Source of the DNA: Geotoga petraea
GTDB lineage: Bacteria; Thermotogota; Thermotogae; Petrotogales; Petrotogaceae
Length of the DNA stretch: 64,000 nt
Assembly: GCF_900102615.1 (NCBI RefSeq)
Contig: NZ_FMYV01000001.1
Span: 372,913 to 436,912 of the forward strand
Reading direction: 5' to 3'
Part shown: positions 52,156 to 61,459 of the stretch, one piece after another
Position numbering within the stretch: position 1 is the stretch's first letter
How the letters are laid out: every line of letters begins with the position of its first letter
The notes under the pieces: model-generated
Told to the model about the DNA's origin: nothing
The model's input: the letters and a program-made list of their open reading frames with translations, nothing else
The model's database searches: none
Program-made: the position numbers and the translations under genes

Positions 52156-52173
52156 GCATGAGGAGGATAATAA

Positions 52174-53448
52174 ATGTTAGATATAAAATTTGTTAGAAAT
52201 AATATAGAAAAAGTAAAAAAAGCACTTGAAAACAGAAACAACGACACAAAAATATTAGATGAATTAATAAAATTAGATGAAGAAAAAAGAAATATTATGC
52301 AAAAAGTGCAAGAACTAAGAGCGGAAAGAAACAGTATATCAAAAAATATAGCAAAACTAAAATCTGATGGGAAACACGAAGAAGCAGATGAAATTATAAA
52401 AAGAGGGAAAGTCATAGCTGATGAAATAAAAGAGCTTGACAACCAACTTAAAAAAATAGAAGCTGACTATGAAATGAAACTGTTATATATACCAAATATA
52501 CCAGCACAAGAAGTTCCTTTTGGAAAAGACGAAACAGAAAATCAAGAAATTAAAAAATGGGGAGAACCAAGAAACTTTAATTTTAAACCAAAACCTCATT
52601 GGGATATCGGAACAGATTTAGACGTGCTTGATTTTGACAGAGGAGCAAAATTATCTGGATCAAGATTCACAGTCATAAAAAATGACCTTGCAAAATTAGC
52701 AAGATCTATAAAAAACTTCATGTTAGACTTACACACAGAGGAAAACGGTTATATAGAAATCAATCCACCCCATCTTGTAACAAGAGAAACTATAACTGCT
52801 ACGGGTCAGTTACCTAAATTTGAAGAAGATCTTTATAATACCCAACCAGATGATATGTTTTTAATACCAACAGCAGAAGTAGTGCTGGTTGGATTGCATA
52901 AGGACGAAGTTTTAGAAAGAAATGACTTACCTTTAAAATATGTTGCTTATACACCGTGTTATAGAAGAGAAGCAGGTAGTTACGGTAGGGATGTAAGAGG
53001 TATAATAAGACAGCATCAATTTGACAAAGTCGAATTAGTATGGCATGTTAGACCTGAAGAATCTGAAAAAGCTTTAGAAGATCTGACTAAGGATGCAGAA
53101 AAAGTCTTACAATTATTGGGGTTACCCTATAGAATTGTTAGTTTATGCACAGGGGATCTTGGCTTTGCTGCAAAGAAAACTTATGATTTAGAAGTATGGT
53201 TACCTTCTTATAATGATTATAAAGAAATATCCTCTTGCTCAAATACAGGCGATTTTCAAGCAAGAAGAGCAAATATAAGATTTAGAGACGAAAAAAACAA
53301 AATGCAATTTGTTCACACCCTTAATGGATCAGGCTTAGCCGTTGGTAGGACACTTGTTGCCATTATGGAAAATTACCAAATGGAAGATGGAAGAATAAGG
53401 GTTCCAGAAAAGTTAATTCCATATATGGGTAAGGAGATAATAGGTTAA
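52174..53448 (+). CDS. serS: Seryl-tRNA synthetase
   Basis: 424 residues. The N-terminal long coiled-coil arm (about 25-105) binds the tRNA-Ser variable arm. Class II motifs: VAYTPCYRREAGSYGRDVRGI (motif 2) and NGSGLAVGRTLVAIMENYQ (motif 3), with TAEVVLVGLH binding serine. AGGAGG precedes the ATG. It ends one base into the rsmE start (TAATG). Confidence 0.96.
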   Translation: MLDIKFVRNNIEKVKKALENRNNDTKILDELIKLDEEKRNIMQKVQELRAERNSISKNIAKLKSDGKHEEADEIIKRGKVIADEIKELDNQLKKIEADYEMKLLYIPNIPAQEVPFGKDETENQEIKKWGEPRNFNFKPKPHWDIGTDLDVLDFDRGAKLSGSRFTVIKNDLAKLARSIKNFMLDLHTEENGYIEINPPHLVTRETITATGQLPKFEEDLYNTQPDDMFLIPTAEVVLVGLHKDEVLERNDLPLKYVAYTPCYRREAGSYGRDVRGIIRQHQFDKVELVWHVRPEESEKALEDLTKDAEKVLQLLGLPYRIVSLCTGDLGFAAKKTYDLEVWLPSYNDYKEISSCSNTGDFQARRANIRFRDEKNKMQFVHTLNGSGLAVGRTLVAIMENYQMEDGRIRVPEKLIPYMGKEIIG

Positions 53449-54131
53449 TGCCAAATTTCTTCTTTGGAGATAAGAAAGATGATAAGATCATATTAGAAAA
53501 AGAAGAGACAACACATTTAAAAGTGATCAAAAAAAACATTGGTGATTATGTTGAAGCAATTACTGGGGATGGATACTTTTATAGAACAAAAGTTATAGAA
53601 ATAAATAAAAAAAATTCAATTCTATCAATAGTTGAAAAAAACAAAAGCAAAAAAGAGTATTTTCCAAAAATACATTTGATCTTAGGTATGAGTAAATGGG
53701 ACAGAATGAGATTAATAATAGAAAAAGCAGTTGAACTAAGAGTACAAAGTGTCTCAGTTTTTAAAGGTCAAAAATCTAATCAAAACTATAAAAGTGTTGA
53801 AAAATTTGAGAAAATTATAATTGAGACTTTGAAACAAACTGGATTTCCTAAAATTCCTAATTTTAATTTTGTAGACCTATATGATACAAAAAAAAAGAAC
53901 ACTTTAGTTTTAGATTTTGAACAAAATATCGACTTTAAAACTGCTATTGAATCTATAAAAGATCAAGTTAATATACTAATAGGACCAGATTTAGGATTTT
54001 CTAAAAACGAAAAAGAATTTTTTAAAGAGAACAAATTTGATATAGTATCTCCTGGTGATACCATTATGAGATTTGAAACGGCGGCAATATATACATTAAG
54101 CACAATAAACTTTATAAAAAATAGGTTATAA
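53448..54131 (+). CDS. rsmE: 16S rRNA m3U1498 methyltransferase RsmE
   Basis: 227 residues, SPOUT-fold methyltransferase. HLILGMSKWDRMRLIIEKAVELRVQ is a family signature; the knot region reads ILIGPDLGFSKNEKEFF and then IVSPGDTIMRFETAAIY. The usual GPEGG is GPDLG here, a variation in the SAM-binding loop, but the following LRxETA motif is kept in modified form. The start is coupled to serS. A terminator follows. Confidence 0.9.
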   Translation: MPNFFFGDKKDDKIILEKEETTHLKVIKKNIGDYVEAITGDGYFYRTKVIEINKKNSILSIVEKNKSKKEYFPKIHLILGMSKWDRMRLIIEKAVELRVQSVSVFKGQKSNQNYKSVEKFEKIIIETLKQTGFPKIPNFNFVDLYDTKKKNTLVLDFEQNIDFKTAIESIKDQVNILIGPDLGFSKNEKEFFKENKFDIVSPGDTIMRFETAAIYTLSTINFIKNRL

Positions 54132-54135
54132 CTAA

Positions 54136-54165
54136 TCGGAGCAGTTAAGCTCCGAATTTTTTTTA
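54136..54165 (+). terminator. Terminator after rsmE
   Basis: TCGGAGC/GCTCCGA (54136-54142 with 54149-54155, 6-nt loop) then an AATTTTTTTT tract. It separates the envelope/serS run from the flagellar operon. Confidence 0.88.
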
Positions 54166-54169
54166 AACT

Positions 54170-54198
54170 TTAATATAATTTTCTAAATAAGTTATAAT
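54170..54198 (+). promoter_or_regulatory. Possible promoter of the main flagellar operon
   Basis: TATAAT (54193-54198) with TTAATA (54170-54175) 17 nt upstream, about 80 nt before motE. No sigma-28-type box (TAAA...GCCGATAA) was seen. Confidence 0.4.
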
Positions 54199-54276
54199 AT
54201 TAATAGTTGGTAGATCTTTTTAGAATTAGGATAAAACAAAATTTTTATAGAATTATTAATCATGAGGAGGAAGAAT

Positions 54277-54942
54277 ATGGCTGAAAAAAAAGAAAAAAAG
54301 AAGAAATCTTCTCTAAAAACAATATTCACTTTTTTTATAGTGGGATTGGTTATAGGTGTTGTACTATTAAGTGTGGGGTATATTGTTTTTGAATTTAACA
54401 GAATTTCCTATTATAACTTAGATTTAAGAAATGATTGGAGAAGTTATTTAGCGTATTTGACAAAAGATATACCTTATCTAAATGATTTTATTGATTACGA
54501 ATATTTAGAAATAGGGAATCCTCTTGAAAATCAAAAATCTTTGTTAGAAGCAAGGTTGGAGTCATTGGACAACATGAAAGATCAAATAGAAAAGAACAAA
54601 GCTGAATTAGATGATATTCAATCTCAAATTGTTCAAAGTTCAGAAAAACTAATAGCTAAACAACAAGAGTTAGAACAACTGGAAAAAGAATACCAAGAAA
54701 AAATAACAGAGTATAATGATTATCAAAATAGGATAGAAAAATTAGCTTCTTGGCTCAATTCTTCAACTCCACAACAAATAGCAAATGCTTTAATAAGAGA
54801 CGAAGTTAGTGTCGAACTCATTGTTGATTCTTTTTATGTAATGGAGTCAAAGACTGTTGCACAAATATTACAAGCTTTGGCTAATTTAAATCCTGAAAAG
54901 GCAGCAAAAATTATTGCTACTCTTGGCAATAGGGGAGGATAA
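54277..54942 (+). CDS. motE: MotE-like flagellar motor chaperone
   Basis: About 221 residues. A lysine-rich start, one membrane helix (TIFTFFIVGLVIGVVLLSVGYIVF), a ~70-residue coiled coil, and a C-terminal MgtE_N-like segment (KTVAQILQALANLNPEKAAKIIATLG). This layout is that of MotE, which helps MotC/MotB incorporation in other bacteria. ATG at 54277 follows AGGAGG. It opens the operon that contains motA and motB, supporting the assignment. Confidence 0.8.
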   Translation: MAEKKEKKKKSSLKTIFTFFIVGLVIGVVLLSVGYIVFEFNRISYYNLDLRNDWRSYLAYLTKDIPYLNDFIDYEYLEIGNPLENQKSLLEARLESLDNMKDQIEKNKAELDDIQSQIVQSSEKLIAKQQELEQLEKEYQEKITEYNDYQNRIEKLASWLNSSTPQQIANALIRDEVSVELIVDSFYVMESKTVAQILQALANLNPEKAAKIIATLGNRGG

Positions 54943-54943
54943 G

Positions 54944-56689
54944 ATGAAGGCAAGTTCAATTATTGAGAACGTTATTAACATAAAAAGTAATATATCAAAA
55001 GTTAACAAAAATTCTGATAATAATTTTGAAAGTTATATAAACTCTGGACCAAATAATCAAAATAGAGTCAATGATAAAGTAGATTCAGAGGTAAAAACAG
55101 AAAATCTTTCTGAAAATAAAACTCTTTTCAAAAAGATTGAGAATATTAAACCAAACAAAGCAGAAGAAAAGAAGGGTGAAGAGATTTTATCAGAAAAACT
55201 ACCAAAAAAGATTGAACAGATAATAAACTTTATTGGTTCACATAAAGTTAAGGATGTATCTCCAGAAAAAGTAGTTGAACTAAAAGAACTTTTACAAAGT
55301 TTGTTATCAAAAATAAAAGAATTAAAATCAGAAAACAAAACTGATACAAAAGAAGAGGTAATAAATATTTTAAAAGAAATAAATTCAAAACTAAGAGAAT
55401 TGTTTCCTGAGAAAGATATAAAGATAAACCTTGTAAATTTCAAAGATAATTTTGTAATTGATATAGATTCAAAAGACAAAAGTATTTTAATACAGGTAGA
55501 TGATGAAAAATTAAAAGTTTTTAAATACAAAAATATTGAAAAACCTGAAAATAAAAATCAATTATACAAAGATAAAATTCCAGAAATATTGAATATTAAT
55601 GAAGAAAAAACTAAAGATTCAAAAGAAAATATTATTGAAACTGGCAACAACTCTAAAGAAAAGCAAATATTACTATCCTTAATCCATGAAGAAAAAATAA
55701 AATCAAATAATTCATCAGATAAAACATTAACAACTAACGATGAAACTAAAGTATCCAAAGAAACTATAAACAATAAAACCTTATTAAGTATAAAAGACCT
55801 TATTGATAGATTTTTAAAGCAGCAGCATACAGCCAAAACAAATAAAAAAAACAACGATTCAAAAATAAAATTATCTCAAATGCTGATTAATAAAAACAAC
55901 TTTTTGAAAATATCTAAAAACATATCTTACTTTGATTTAACCAGTAGATTAAAAACAAACACGAAAAATAAAATCGATAAAAATGTTACAAAAGATGGAA
56001 TGGAAAAGGCCACGAATAAAAACACAATATTATCAAATGATTTAAATTACAATCCAATAGAAAAAGTTGAAAATAAAGAAGCAAGAAAAGATTATGCCAA
56101 AAAAAAAGGTAATGAAAAGATTGAAAAAACAAATTCCATAGAAAATCCAAATAAAAACGTTAAAAATAATACAACTCAAGAAAACAGAACTTCTAAAAAA
56201 CAAAATATTGAAATTAGCACGGTTTCTAATAATAAAACAAATAACCCGAACAGTAGCTTAACAATAAACAAAACTACATTTAATCAGCCCATTAATTTAA
56301 GAGAATTCAACGCTCAAATCACAGACATAATAAATCAAAAATCTACTGAAAATACTTTTAGAGAAATTGTAACTATAAAAATCAATCCACCAAATTTAGG
56401 AAATGTAGATGTAGAAATAATGAAAAATGGTAAAGCTATCAGTATAAGTGTAATAACTGAAAATGAAAGTGCTAAAAACTTTATTAGTAGAACAATACAG
56501 TCATTAATAGGCTCATTGAGAGATCAAGGTTTCAACCCAGTAAATGTAAAAGTTGAAACGCCTCCAGAACCAGATTTAATGGATACAGAAAAACAAGATG
56601 ATCAAAAAAACAAACAAGAACAACAAAAAGAAGAGAAAGATGAAGATAAAGAATTCGAAAATATTTTAAGAGGTGAAGAAAATGTTTAA
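54944..56689 (+). CDS. fliK: Flagellar hook-length control protein FliK
   Basis: 581 residues. The first ~430 are low-complexity Lys/Asn/Glu/Ser sequence, as expected for the ruler part. The C-terminal domain from about 455 has VTIKINPPNLGNVDVEIMK, then SVITENESAKNFI and LRDQGFNPVNVKV, the Flg_hook switch domain. A Gln/Lys/Glu tail follows. ATG at 54944 comes after GGGGAGG. The long ruler segment agrees with the large hook protein. Confidence 0.88.
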   Translation: MKASSIIENVINIKSNISKVNKNSDNNFESYINSGPNNQNRVNDKVDSEVKTENLSENKTLFKKIENIKPNKAEEKKGEEILSEKLPKKIEQIINFIGSHKVKDVSPEKVVELKELLQSLLSKIKELKSENKTDTKEEVINILKEINSKLRELFPEKDIKINLVNFKDNFVIDIDSKDKSILIQVDDEKLKVFKYKNIEKPENKNQLYKDKIPEILNINEEKTKDSKENIIETGNNSKEKQILLSLIHEEKIKSNNSSDKTLTTNDETKVSKETINNKTLLSIKDLIDRFLKQQHTAKTNKKNNDSKIKLSQMLINKNNFLKISKNISYFDLTSRLKTNTKNKIDKNVTKDGMEKATNKNTILSNDLNYNPIEKVENKEARKDYAKKKGNEKIEKTNSIENPNKNVKNNTTQENRTSKKQNIEISTVSNNKTNNPNSSLTINKTTFNQPINLREFNAQITDIINQKSTENTFREIVTIKINPPNLGNVDVEIMKNGKAISISVITENESAKNFISRTIQSLIGSLRDQGFNPVNVKVETPPEPDLMDTEKQDDQKNKQEQQKEEKDEDKEFENILRGEENV

Positions 56690-57386
56690 TGGAATAACAC
56701 CTTCTCACATTTATGAATCTACATTCAATGCTCAAAATGATAGAGAGATTAAAAAAGAATTAGATAAAGATGCTTTTCTACAGTTGTTAGTTACAGAACT
56801 AAAATATCAAGATCCAACTTCTCCAATGGATAACAAGGAGTTTATTTCTCAGATGTCTCAGTTATCCTCAACAGAACAAATAATGAATATGAGTAAATCT
56901 TTTCAGAATATGATAGATTCTCAAATGTCTTTACAAAAATTAAATGCTGCAGGACTTGTTGGTAAAAATGTAGTGGTTAAAAATAATTCAATTAATTTAC
57001 AAAATGGAGTATCCGAAGGAATTATTTATAGTTTAGAAGAACAAGCTTCAATAAGCTTAGAAATTTACGACGCGAACGATAAAATAGTTTATTCAGAACA
57101 ATTAGGAGGCAAAGAAGCTGGAGTCCATTCTTTTGCTTGGAATGGAAGAAACAATAATGGTGTTGCCCAACAGGATGGAGAATACATTTATAAACTTTAT
57201 AAAAATGTTGATGGCGAGAGAGTAGAAATAGGTGGTTTGGATGGAGGAACGGTTGATTCAGTTCAATTTTTGAATAACGAATTCTTTGTCCTTGTGAACG
57301 GCGAAAGATATCCTATTTCAGCTGTACAAGAAATATCAGAAGCAATTGATACAGGTAATCAAAATAATAATAATGAAAATATTTAG
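56682..57386 (+). CDS. flgD: Flagellar hook capping protein FlgD
   Basis: 234 residues. DAFLQLLVTELKYQDPTSPMDNKEFI is the FlgD N-terminal signature. SISLEIYDANDKIVYSEQLG and HSFAWNGRNNNGVAQQDGEY form the FLG-Ig domain. The cap is needed for hook polymerisation and is removed later. The ATG at 56682 overlaps the fliK stop by 8 nt; a GTG at 56673 is an alternative overlapping the ribosome site. Confidence 0.94.
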   Translation: MFNGITPSHIYESTFNAQNDREIKKELDKDAFLQLLVTELKYQDPTSPMDNKEFISQMSQLSSTEQIMNMSKSFQNMIDSQMSLQKLNAAGLVGKNVVVKNNSINLQNGVSEGIIYSLEEQASISLEIYDANDKIVYSEQLGGKEAGVHSFAWNGRNNNGVAQQDGEYIYKLYKNVDGERVEIGGLDGGTVDSVQFLNNEFFVLVNGERYPISAVQEISEAIDTGNQNNNNENI

Positions 57387-57398
57387 GGGGTATTTTAA

Positions 57399-59555
57399 AT
57401 GTTAAGAGCAATGTACTCCGGTATTACTGGATTAAGAAACTTTCAAACTCAAATGGATATAGTAGGAAATAATATAGCAAATGTTAATACTGTAGGCTTC
57501 AAATCATCAAGAGTCACTTTTCAAACAACTCTTTTACAAACTATAAAGTCAGGTAAAAGACCAGATGGCCAATTAGGTGGAACAAACCCTATGGCAATAG
57601 GTTTAGGATCACAAGTTGCTTCGATTGATAAAATAATGGGGCAGGGTTCTTTTCAGAACACTGGGAAAAAAACTGACCTTGCAATACAAGGTGATGGATT
57701 TTTTGTGTTATCAGATGGGGAAGGGCAGTTTTACACAAGAGCAGGGAACTTTACACTTGATACATCTGGTAATTTAGTGGATCCAAGCTCTGGTATGAAA
57801 CTCCAAGGATGGAGTTCAAAATTAACTTCTGATGGTCAAAGATATGTTAATACTAACGATCCTATAGGAGACATTCAAGTTTCAACAGGACAAGTTATGC
57901 CTGCAAAACAAACTTCTTTTATAAAAATGGCCCATAACATAAATGCCGATGTAGGCATTCAAGAAACTACTTTGGTAACAAAAACAGGAATAGGAACAAA
58001 TCTTCCTGTGAATTTTTCTTTTAGCAGAAACATGAATGGTGATTATAGAGATAAAATAGTTTATAATTTTACAGCAAATTTAGAAGATTTATCAGGTAGA
58101 TATTCTTTTATGCAAGAACAAAATACAGGTGGAATATCACAATCAAATTCTTTAAATGGAATGGTTGAATTAGACGAATCTGGAAATGTACTAAATTGGA
58201 TAACTTATGATGATTCTGGAGCAGCAGCCACAAATGACAAACTATCTATTTATGATATAAAAGGTAATTTAACAGATCCAACAACTGGTTCTGAACCATC
58301 CTTAAGTACAAACACAGGAGCAGGAACTCCAGCTTCTTTTTCAGGAAGTCTAAAAATCACCAAGGCAGATGGAACTGAGGCTTTTTATCAACCCGATGAT
58401 ATACAAATTGATTGGAATGGAACAACAATGGAGCTAATATTAGATATTGATGGTACTACAGATGTTGGTAATGATGAAACCTTCACTATAACACCAGCTT
58501 CGGGTAGTATTGCGGATATCAACAGTGCTTTGTCTGCTGGGATATCTTCTGTTTCAGGTGACTATTCACTCTCTGGGTTAAGTATAGCTGGATCTAGTGG
58601 TGCAGACACTCTAGATAACTTTACTTATGATGCAACAACACCTTTAGTTTCAACTAAAGAAATAATACAACCACCAAGTGGTGGATCAATAAGATTTACA
58701 GATTTACAAAATCCTTCTAATTTTGCTATAGCAGAATACGAAAGCCCAACTGTTTCAACATCGTCATTAGTTTACGATTCGTTGGGTAAAGCTTACAATG
58801 TATATACAAAGTTCACCAAATTAGACAACAATACTTGGCATTGGAAAGCTGAATTAGATGATGGGACACCATTAAAATTTTTAGCACAAGATGGAACAAG
58901 AGACGACACAAGACAAGCAGAAGGAGTAATAGCATTTGACGGAAACGGTGGAATTGCTGCAACTGATTGGAGACTAAGAAGTGACGGAACAATAGATACA
59001 AGTTCAACAGACAATGATAATGGTGCAGCTGGTTTTTGGTTTGATCCTGCAGAGACAGGAGCTGCTTTAAACCCAAGTTCTGATCCAGCTTCAGTAGCTG
59101 GGGCGGGTCCTGTACAGATAGAAATAGATTTCAACGATATAACACAATTCTCATCTAACCACTCTATTACTGTAACAGAACAAGATGGAAATGCAGAAGG
59201 AACTCTTGAATCTTTTGCAATAAACGAAGTTGGAGAAATTGTAGGAACTTTTACAAATGGTACTTCAGATACTCTGGGTAAAGTTGGAATGGCAACTTTT
59301 AACAACCCACAAGGACTTATGGAAACAGGAAATTCTATGTATGTTCAAAGCTCAAACAGTGGACTCGCTCAGATTGGAGTTGCAGGTGTAGGAGGAAGAG
59401 GAACGCTTATTCCAGGAGCGCTTGAAATGTCTAATGTGGACCTTGCAGAAGAATTTACTAATATGATAATAGCACAAAGAAGTTTCCAAGCTACTTCAAG
59501 AATTATAACAACGTCTGATCAAATTCTTCAAGAACTTGTAAATATAAAAAGATAA
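57399..59555 (+). CDS. flgE: Flagellar hook protein FlgE
   Basis: 718 residues, longer than the ~400 of enteric FlgE because of a large variable central part (about 190-560) rich in Thr/Ser/Asp/Gly. The N-terminal MYSGITGLRNFQTQMDIVGN and NIANVNTVGFKSSRVTF are the rod/hook signature; the C-terminal EEFTNMIIAQRSFQATSRII is the conserved pairing helix. Follows flgD by 12 nt with GGGGG before the ATG. Base composition of the central part is slightly richer in GC, as often in hook-surface regions. Confidence 0.96.
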   Translation: MLRAMYSGITGLRNFQTQMDIVGNNIANVNTVGFKSSRVTFQTTLLQTIKSGKRPDGQLGGTNPMAIGLGSQVASIDKIMGQGSFQNTGKKTDLAIQGDGFFVLSDGEGQFYTRAGNFTLDTSGNLVDPSSGMKLQGWSSKLTSDGQRYVNTNDPIGDIQVSTGQVMPAKQTSFIKMAHNINADVGIQETTLVTKTGIGTNLPVNFSFSRNMNGDYRDKIVYNFTANLEDLSGRYSFMQEQNTGGISQSNSLNGMVELDESGNVLNWITYDDSGAAATNDKLSIYDIKGNLTDPTTGSEPSLSTNTGAGTPASFSGSLKITKADGTEAFYQPDDIQIDWNGTTMELILDIDGTTDVGNDETFTITPASGSIADINSALSAGISSVSGDYSLSGLSIAGSSGADTLDNFTYDATTPLVSTKEIIQPPSGGSIRFTDLQNPSNFAIAEYESPTVSTSSLVYDSLGKAYNVYTKFTKLDNNTWHWKAELDDGTPLKFLAQDGTRDDTRQAEGVIAFDGNGGIAATDWRLRSDGTIDTSSTDNDNGAAGFWFDPAETGAALNPSSDPASVAGAGPVQIEIDFNDITQFSSNHSITVTEQDGNAEGTLESFAINEVGEIVGTFTNGTSDTLGKVGMATFNNPQGLMETGNSMYVQSSNSGLAQIGVAGVGGRGTLIPGALEMSNVDLAEEFTNMIIAQRSFQATSRIITTSDQILQELVNIKR

Positions 59556-59572
59556 TGATTTGAGGCGATAAA

Positions 59573-59776
59573 ATGATAACCGTAAACAAACTAAATGGAA
59601 ATGAATTTGTTATAAACTGTGAGCAGATAGAAAAAATTGAAAATCACCCAGATACTACAATAACTATGATGAATGGCCATGTGTATATTGTTAAACAATC
59701 TATTGAAGATATACAAAGATTAGTGATAGAATATAAAAGAAGCTTTTTTAATGTACCAGCTAAAAGAGGTGAGTAA
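59573..59776 (+). CDS. flbD: FlbD-family flagellar protein
   Basis: 67 residues. VNKLNGNEFVINCEQIEKIENHPDTTITMMNG is the standard FlbD (SwrD) sequence, found between flgE and motA in many bacteria. SwrD increases stator power in Bacillus. GAGG precedes the ATG; motA follows in 3 nt. Confidence 0.93.
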   Translation: MITVNKLNGNEFVINCEQIEKIENHPDTTITMMNGHVYIVKQSIEDIQRLVIEYKRSFFNVPAKRGE

Positions 59777-59779
59777 TAA

Positions 59780-60553
59780 GTGGATATTTCAAGTATAATC
59801 GGATTAGTTTTAGCAATAGCTGCTATTGCGCTTGGAGTAGGTTCTAATTTGGGAGACATAATTGATGTTACTTCTATATTTATAACTGTAGTGGGTTCTA
59901 TAGGAGCAACATTTATAGCCCATGATAGTAGTAGATCTTTTAAAATGTTCAACACTATTATAAGTGCCATAAGATTGCCTAAAGTTGATAATATTGGCAC
60001 ACTGAGAACCTTGTATTCATTTGCTGAAAAAGCAAGAAGAGATGGCATGATAGCTCTTGAAGAGGATATTCAAACAGTAGAAGATGAATATATGCAAGAT
60101 GGTTTGAGAGCCGCAGTTGATGGGACAGATCCAGAAGAAATCAGAAAAATACTGGAAATAAAAATGGAGATGTCTGAAGAAGATCAAGAAAGAAATGTAG
60201 CAGTTCTCGACACATGGGGAGCAATAGCACCAGCTTTTGGTATGATCGGAACATTGATAGGGTTAGTTTTACTTTTAAAAACTTTAAACGATCCAACTAC
60301 CATAGGGCCTAAAATGTCAATAGCACTTATTACAACATTATACGGTGCTTTAATAGCTAATATTTTAGCTATTCCTCCAGCAGAAAAACTAAAGCGAAGA
60401 ATAGCAAATGATTTGAATCAAAAAAGGATGACTTTAGAAGGAATATTATCTATTGTTCAAGGTGAAAATCCAAGATTAATGGAAGAAAAACTAAAAGCGT
60501 TTTTGACAGATTCAGAAAGAGAACAGTACGAAAAAGAAAAAGGTCAAGCCTAA
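59780..60553 (+). CDS. motA: Flagellar motor stator protein MotA
   Basis: 257 residues, four membrane helices. The cytoplasmic loop (about 65-155) contains EKARRDGMIALEEDI, and GAIAPAFGMIGTLIGLVLLL begins helix 3; PKMSIALITTLYGALIANILAIPPAEKL is helix 4 with the conserved prolines. Start is GTG at 59780 after GAGGTGAG. With MotB it forms the proton- or sodium-driven stator; ion type is not clear from sequence. Confidence 0.95.
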   Translation: MDISSIIGLVLAIAAIALGVGSNLGDIIDVTSIFITVVGSIGATFIAHDSSRSFKMFNTIISAIRLPKVDNIGTLRTLYSFAEKARRDGMIALEEDIQTVEDEYMQDGLRAAVDGTDPEEIRKILEIKMEMSEEDQERNVAVLDTWGAIAPAFGMIGTLIGLVLLLKTLNDPTTIGPKMSIALITTLYGALIANILAIPPAEKLKRRIANDLNQKRMTLEGILSIVQGENPRLMEEKLKAFLTDSEREQYEKEKGQA

Positions 60554-60568
60554 AGAGAGGTGCCTTTT

Positions 60569-61444
60569 ATGGCTAAAAAGAAAAAACCTGAAAAAGATAA
60601 ATCTGGGGATTGGATGACCACTTTTTCTGACCTGAACTCATTATTGATGACTTTTTTTGTTGCACTTTTTTCCATGGCTACAATTTCTCCAGGAAAATTT
60701 CAACAAGCAGCAATGAGCTTTAATAATGCCTTTAACGGTGCTCCACCAGGCGTTCTGGTTGGTGGTAAATCTATGTCAGAAGAGCCATTGATTACATCTA
60801 ACCCTGGGATTAAAAGAGACTTATTAAAGATAGTCGAAGACAAAAATTTCAAAGGTAAAATTACAATTGAAGAAACTGATAGAGGAACTATAGTTTCATT
60901 AAGTGACATGGCATTTTTTAGGGTAGGCAGTGCTGAATTAACAAGGGAAGCAAAAGAATTACTCTATCAAATTGGAATAATTATTGTGGAACATACTACA
61001 AACCCAATTGAAATTTATGGTTATACTGATGATCTTCAAATGACAGAAAACAATATATATCCATCTAATTGGCATTTGGGGGCAGCAAGAGCTGCAAGTG
61101 TAGCTAATTTTTTCACACAAGAGCTTAAAGAAAGAAGGACATTAGAAAGAATTGGCGAAGTTCGTAATGGGACTTTTGATATAAATTATTTTTACGATGA
61201 AGATAGATTTTATCCTATTTCTTTGGGAGAAAGAGAAATTCTAAATGAAATTGAGATTTTACAAAATGAAGTCGATTCAAGAAGAGCTATTAAATCTCAA
61301 GAATTTCAACAGGGAGAAATAACTGCCGAAGAGTTCGCACAGTCAAAAGAAGAAATAAATAATTATTATGAAAGAGAATTACAAAATATAAGAGAATCTT
61401 ACAGAAAAATTGACTTATTAATTCTTAGACAAAGAATTAGATAG
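60569..61444 (+). CDS. motB: Flagellar motor stator protein MotB with a C-terminal insertion
   Basis: 291 residues. DWMTTFSDLNSLLMTFFVAL carries the ion-binding Asp (FSD) of the single membrane helix. The OmpA-like peptidoglycan-binding domain starts at TIVSLSDMAFFRVGSAEL and includes IEIYGYTDDLQ. Where the domain normally ends shortly with NRRVDIVI, there is a ~65-residue charged, helical stretch (LNEIEILQNEVDSRR to NYYERELQNIRESYR) before the final KIDLLILRQ strand. ATG at 60569 after GAGG; the upstream GTG at 60560 lies within the ribosome site. Confidence 0.93.
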   Translation: MAKKKKPEKDKSGDWMTTFSDLNSLLMTFFVALFSMATISPGKFQQAAMSFNNAFNGAPPGVLVGGKSMSEEPLITSNPGIKRDLLKIVEDKNFKGKITIEETDRGTIVSLSDMAFFRVGSAELTREAKELLYQIGIIIVEHTTNPIEIYGYTDDLQMTENNIYPSNWHLGAARAASVANFFTQELKERRTLERIGEVRNGTFDINYFYDEDRFYPISLGEREILNEIEILQNEVDSRRAIKSQEFQQGEITAEEFAQSKEEINNYYERELQNIRESYRKIDLLILRQRIR

Positions 61445-61459
61445 ACAGGGGGAATTAAC

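Noticed and set aside
55057-55530. 157-residue open frame opposite fliK
   Set aside because: Antisense of the Lys/Glu/Asn-rich fliK ruler gives Phe/Ser-rich nonsense; no start signal.
55000-56300. Horizontal transfer of the low-complexity part of fliK
   Set aside because: Its composition is AT-rich like the surroundings, and low complexity is normal for FliK rulers.
58793-59305. 170-residue open frame opposite flgE
   Set aside because: Shadow frame on the antisense strand of flgE; it lacks a ribosome site and has low-complexity Ser/Pro/Val content produced by flgE codons.
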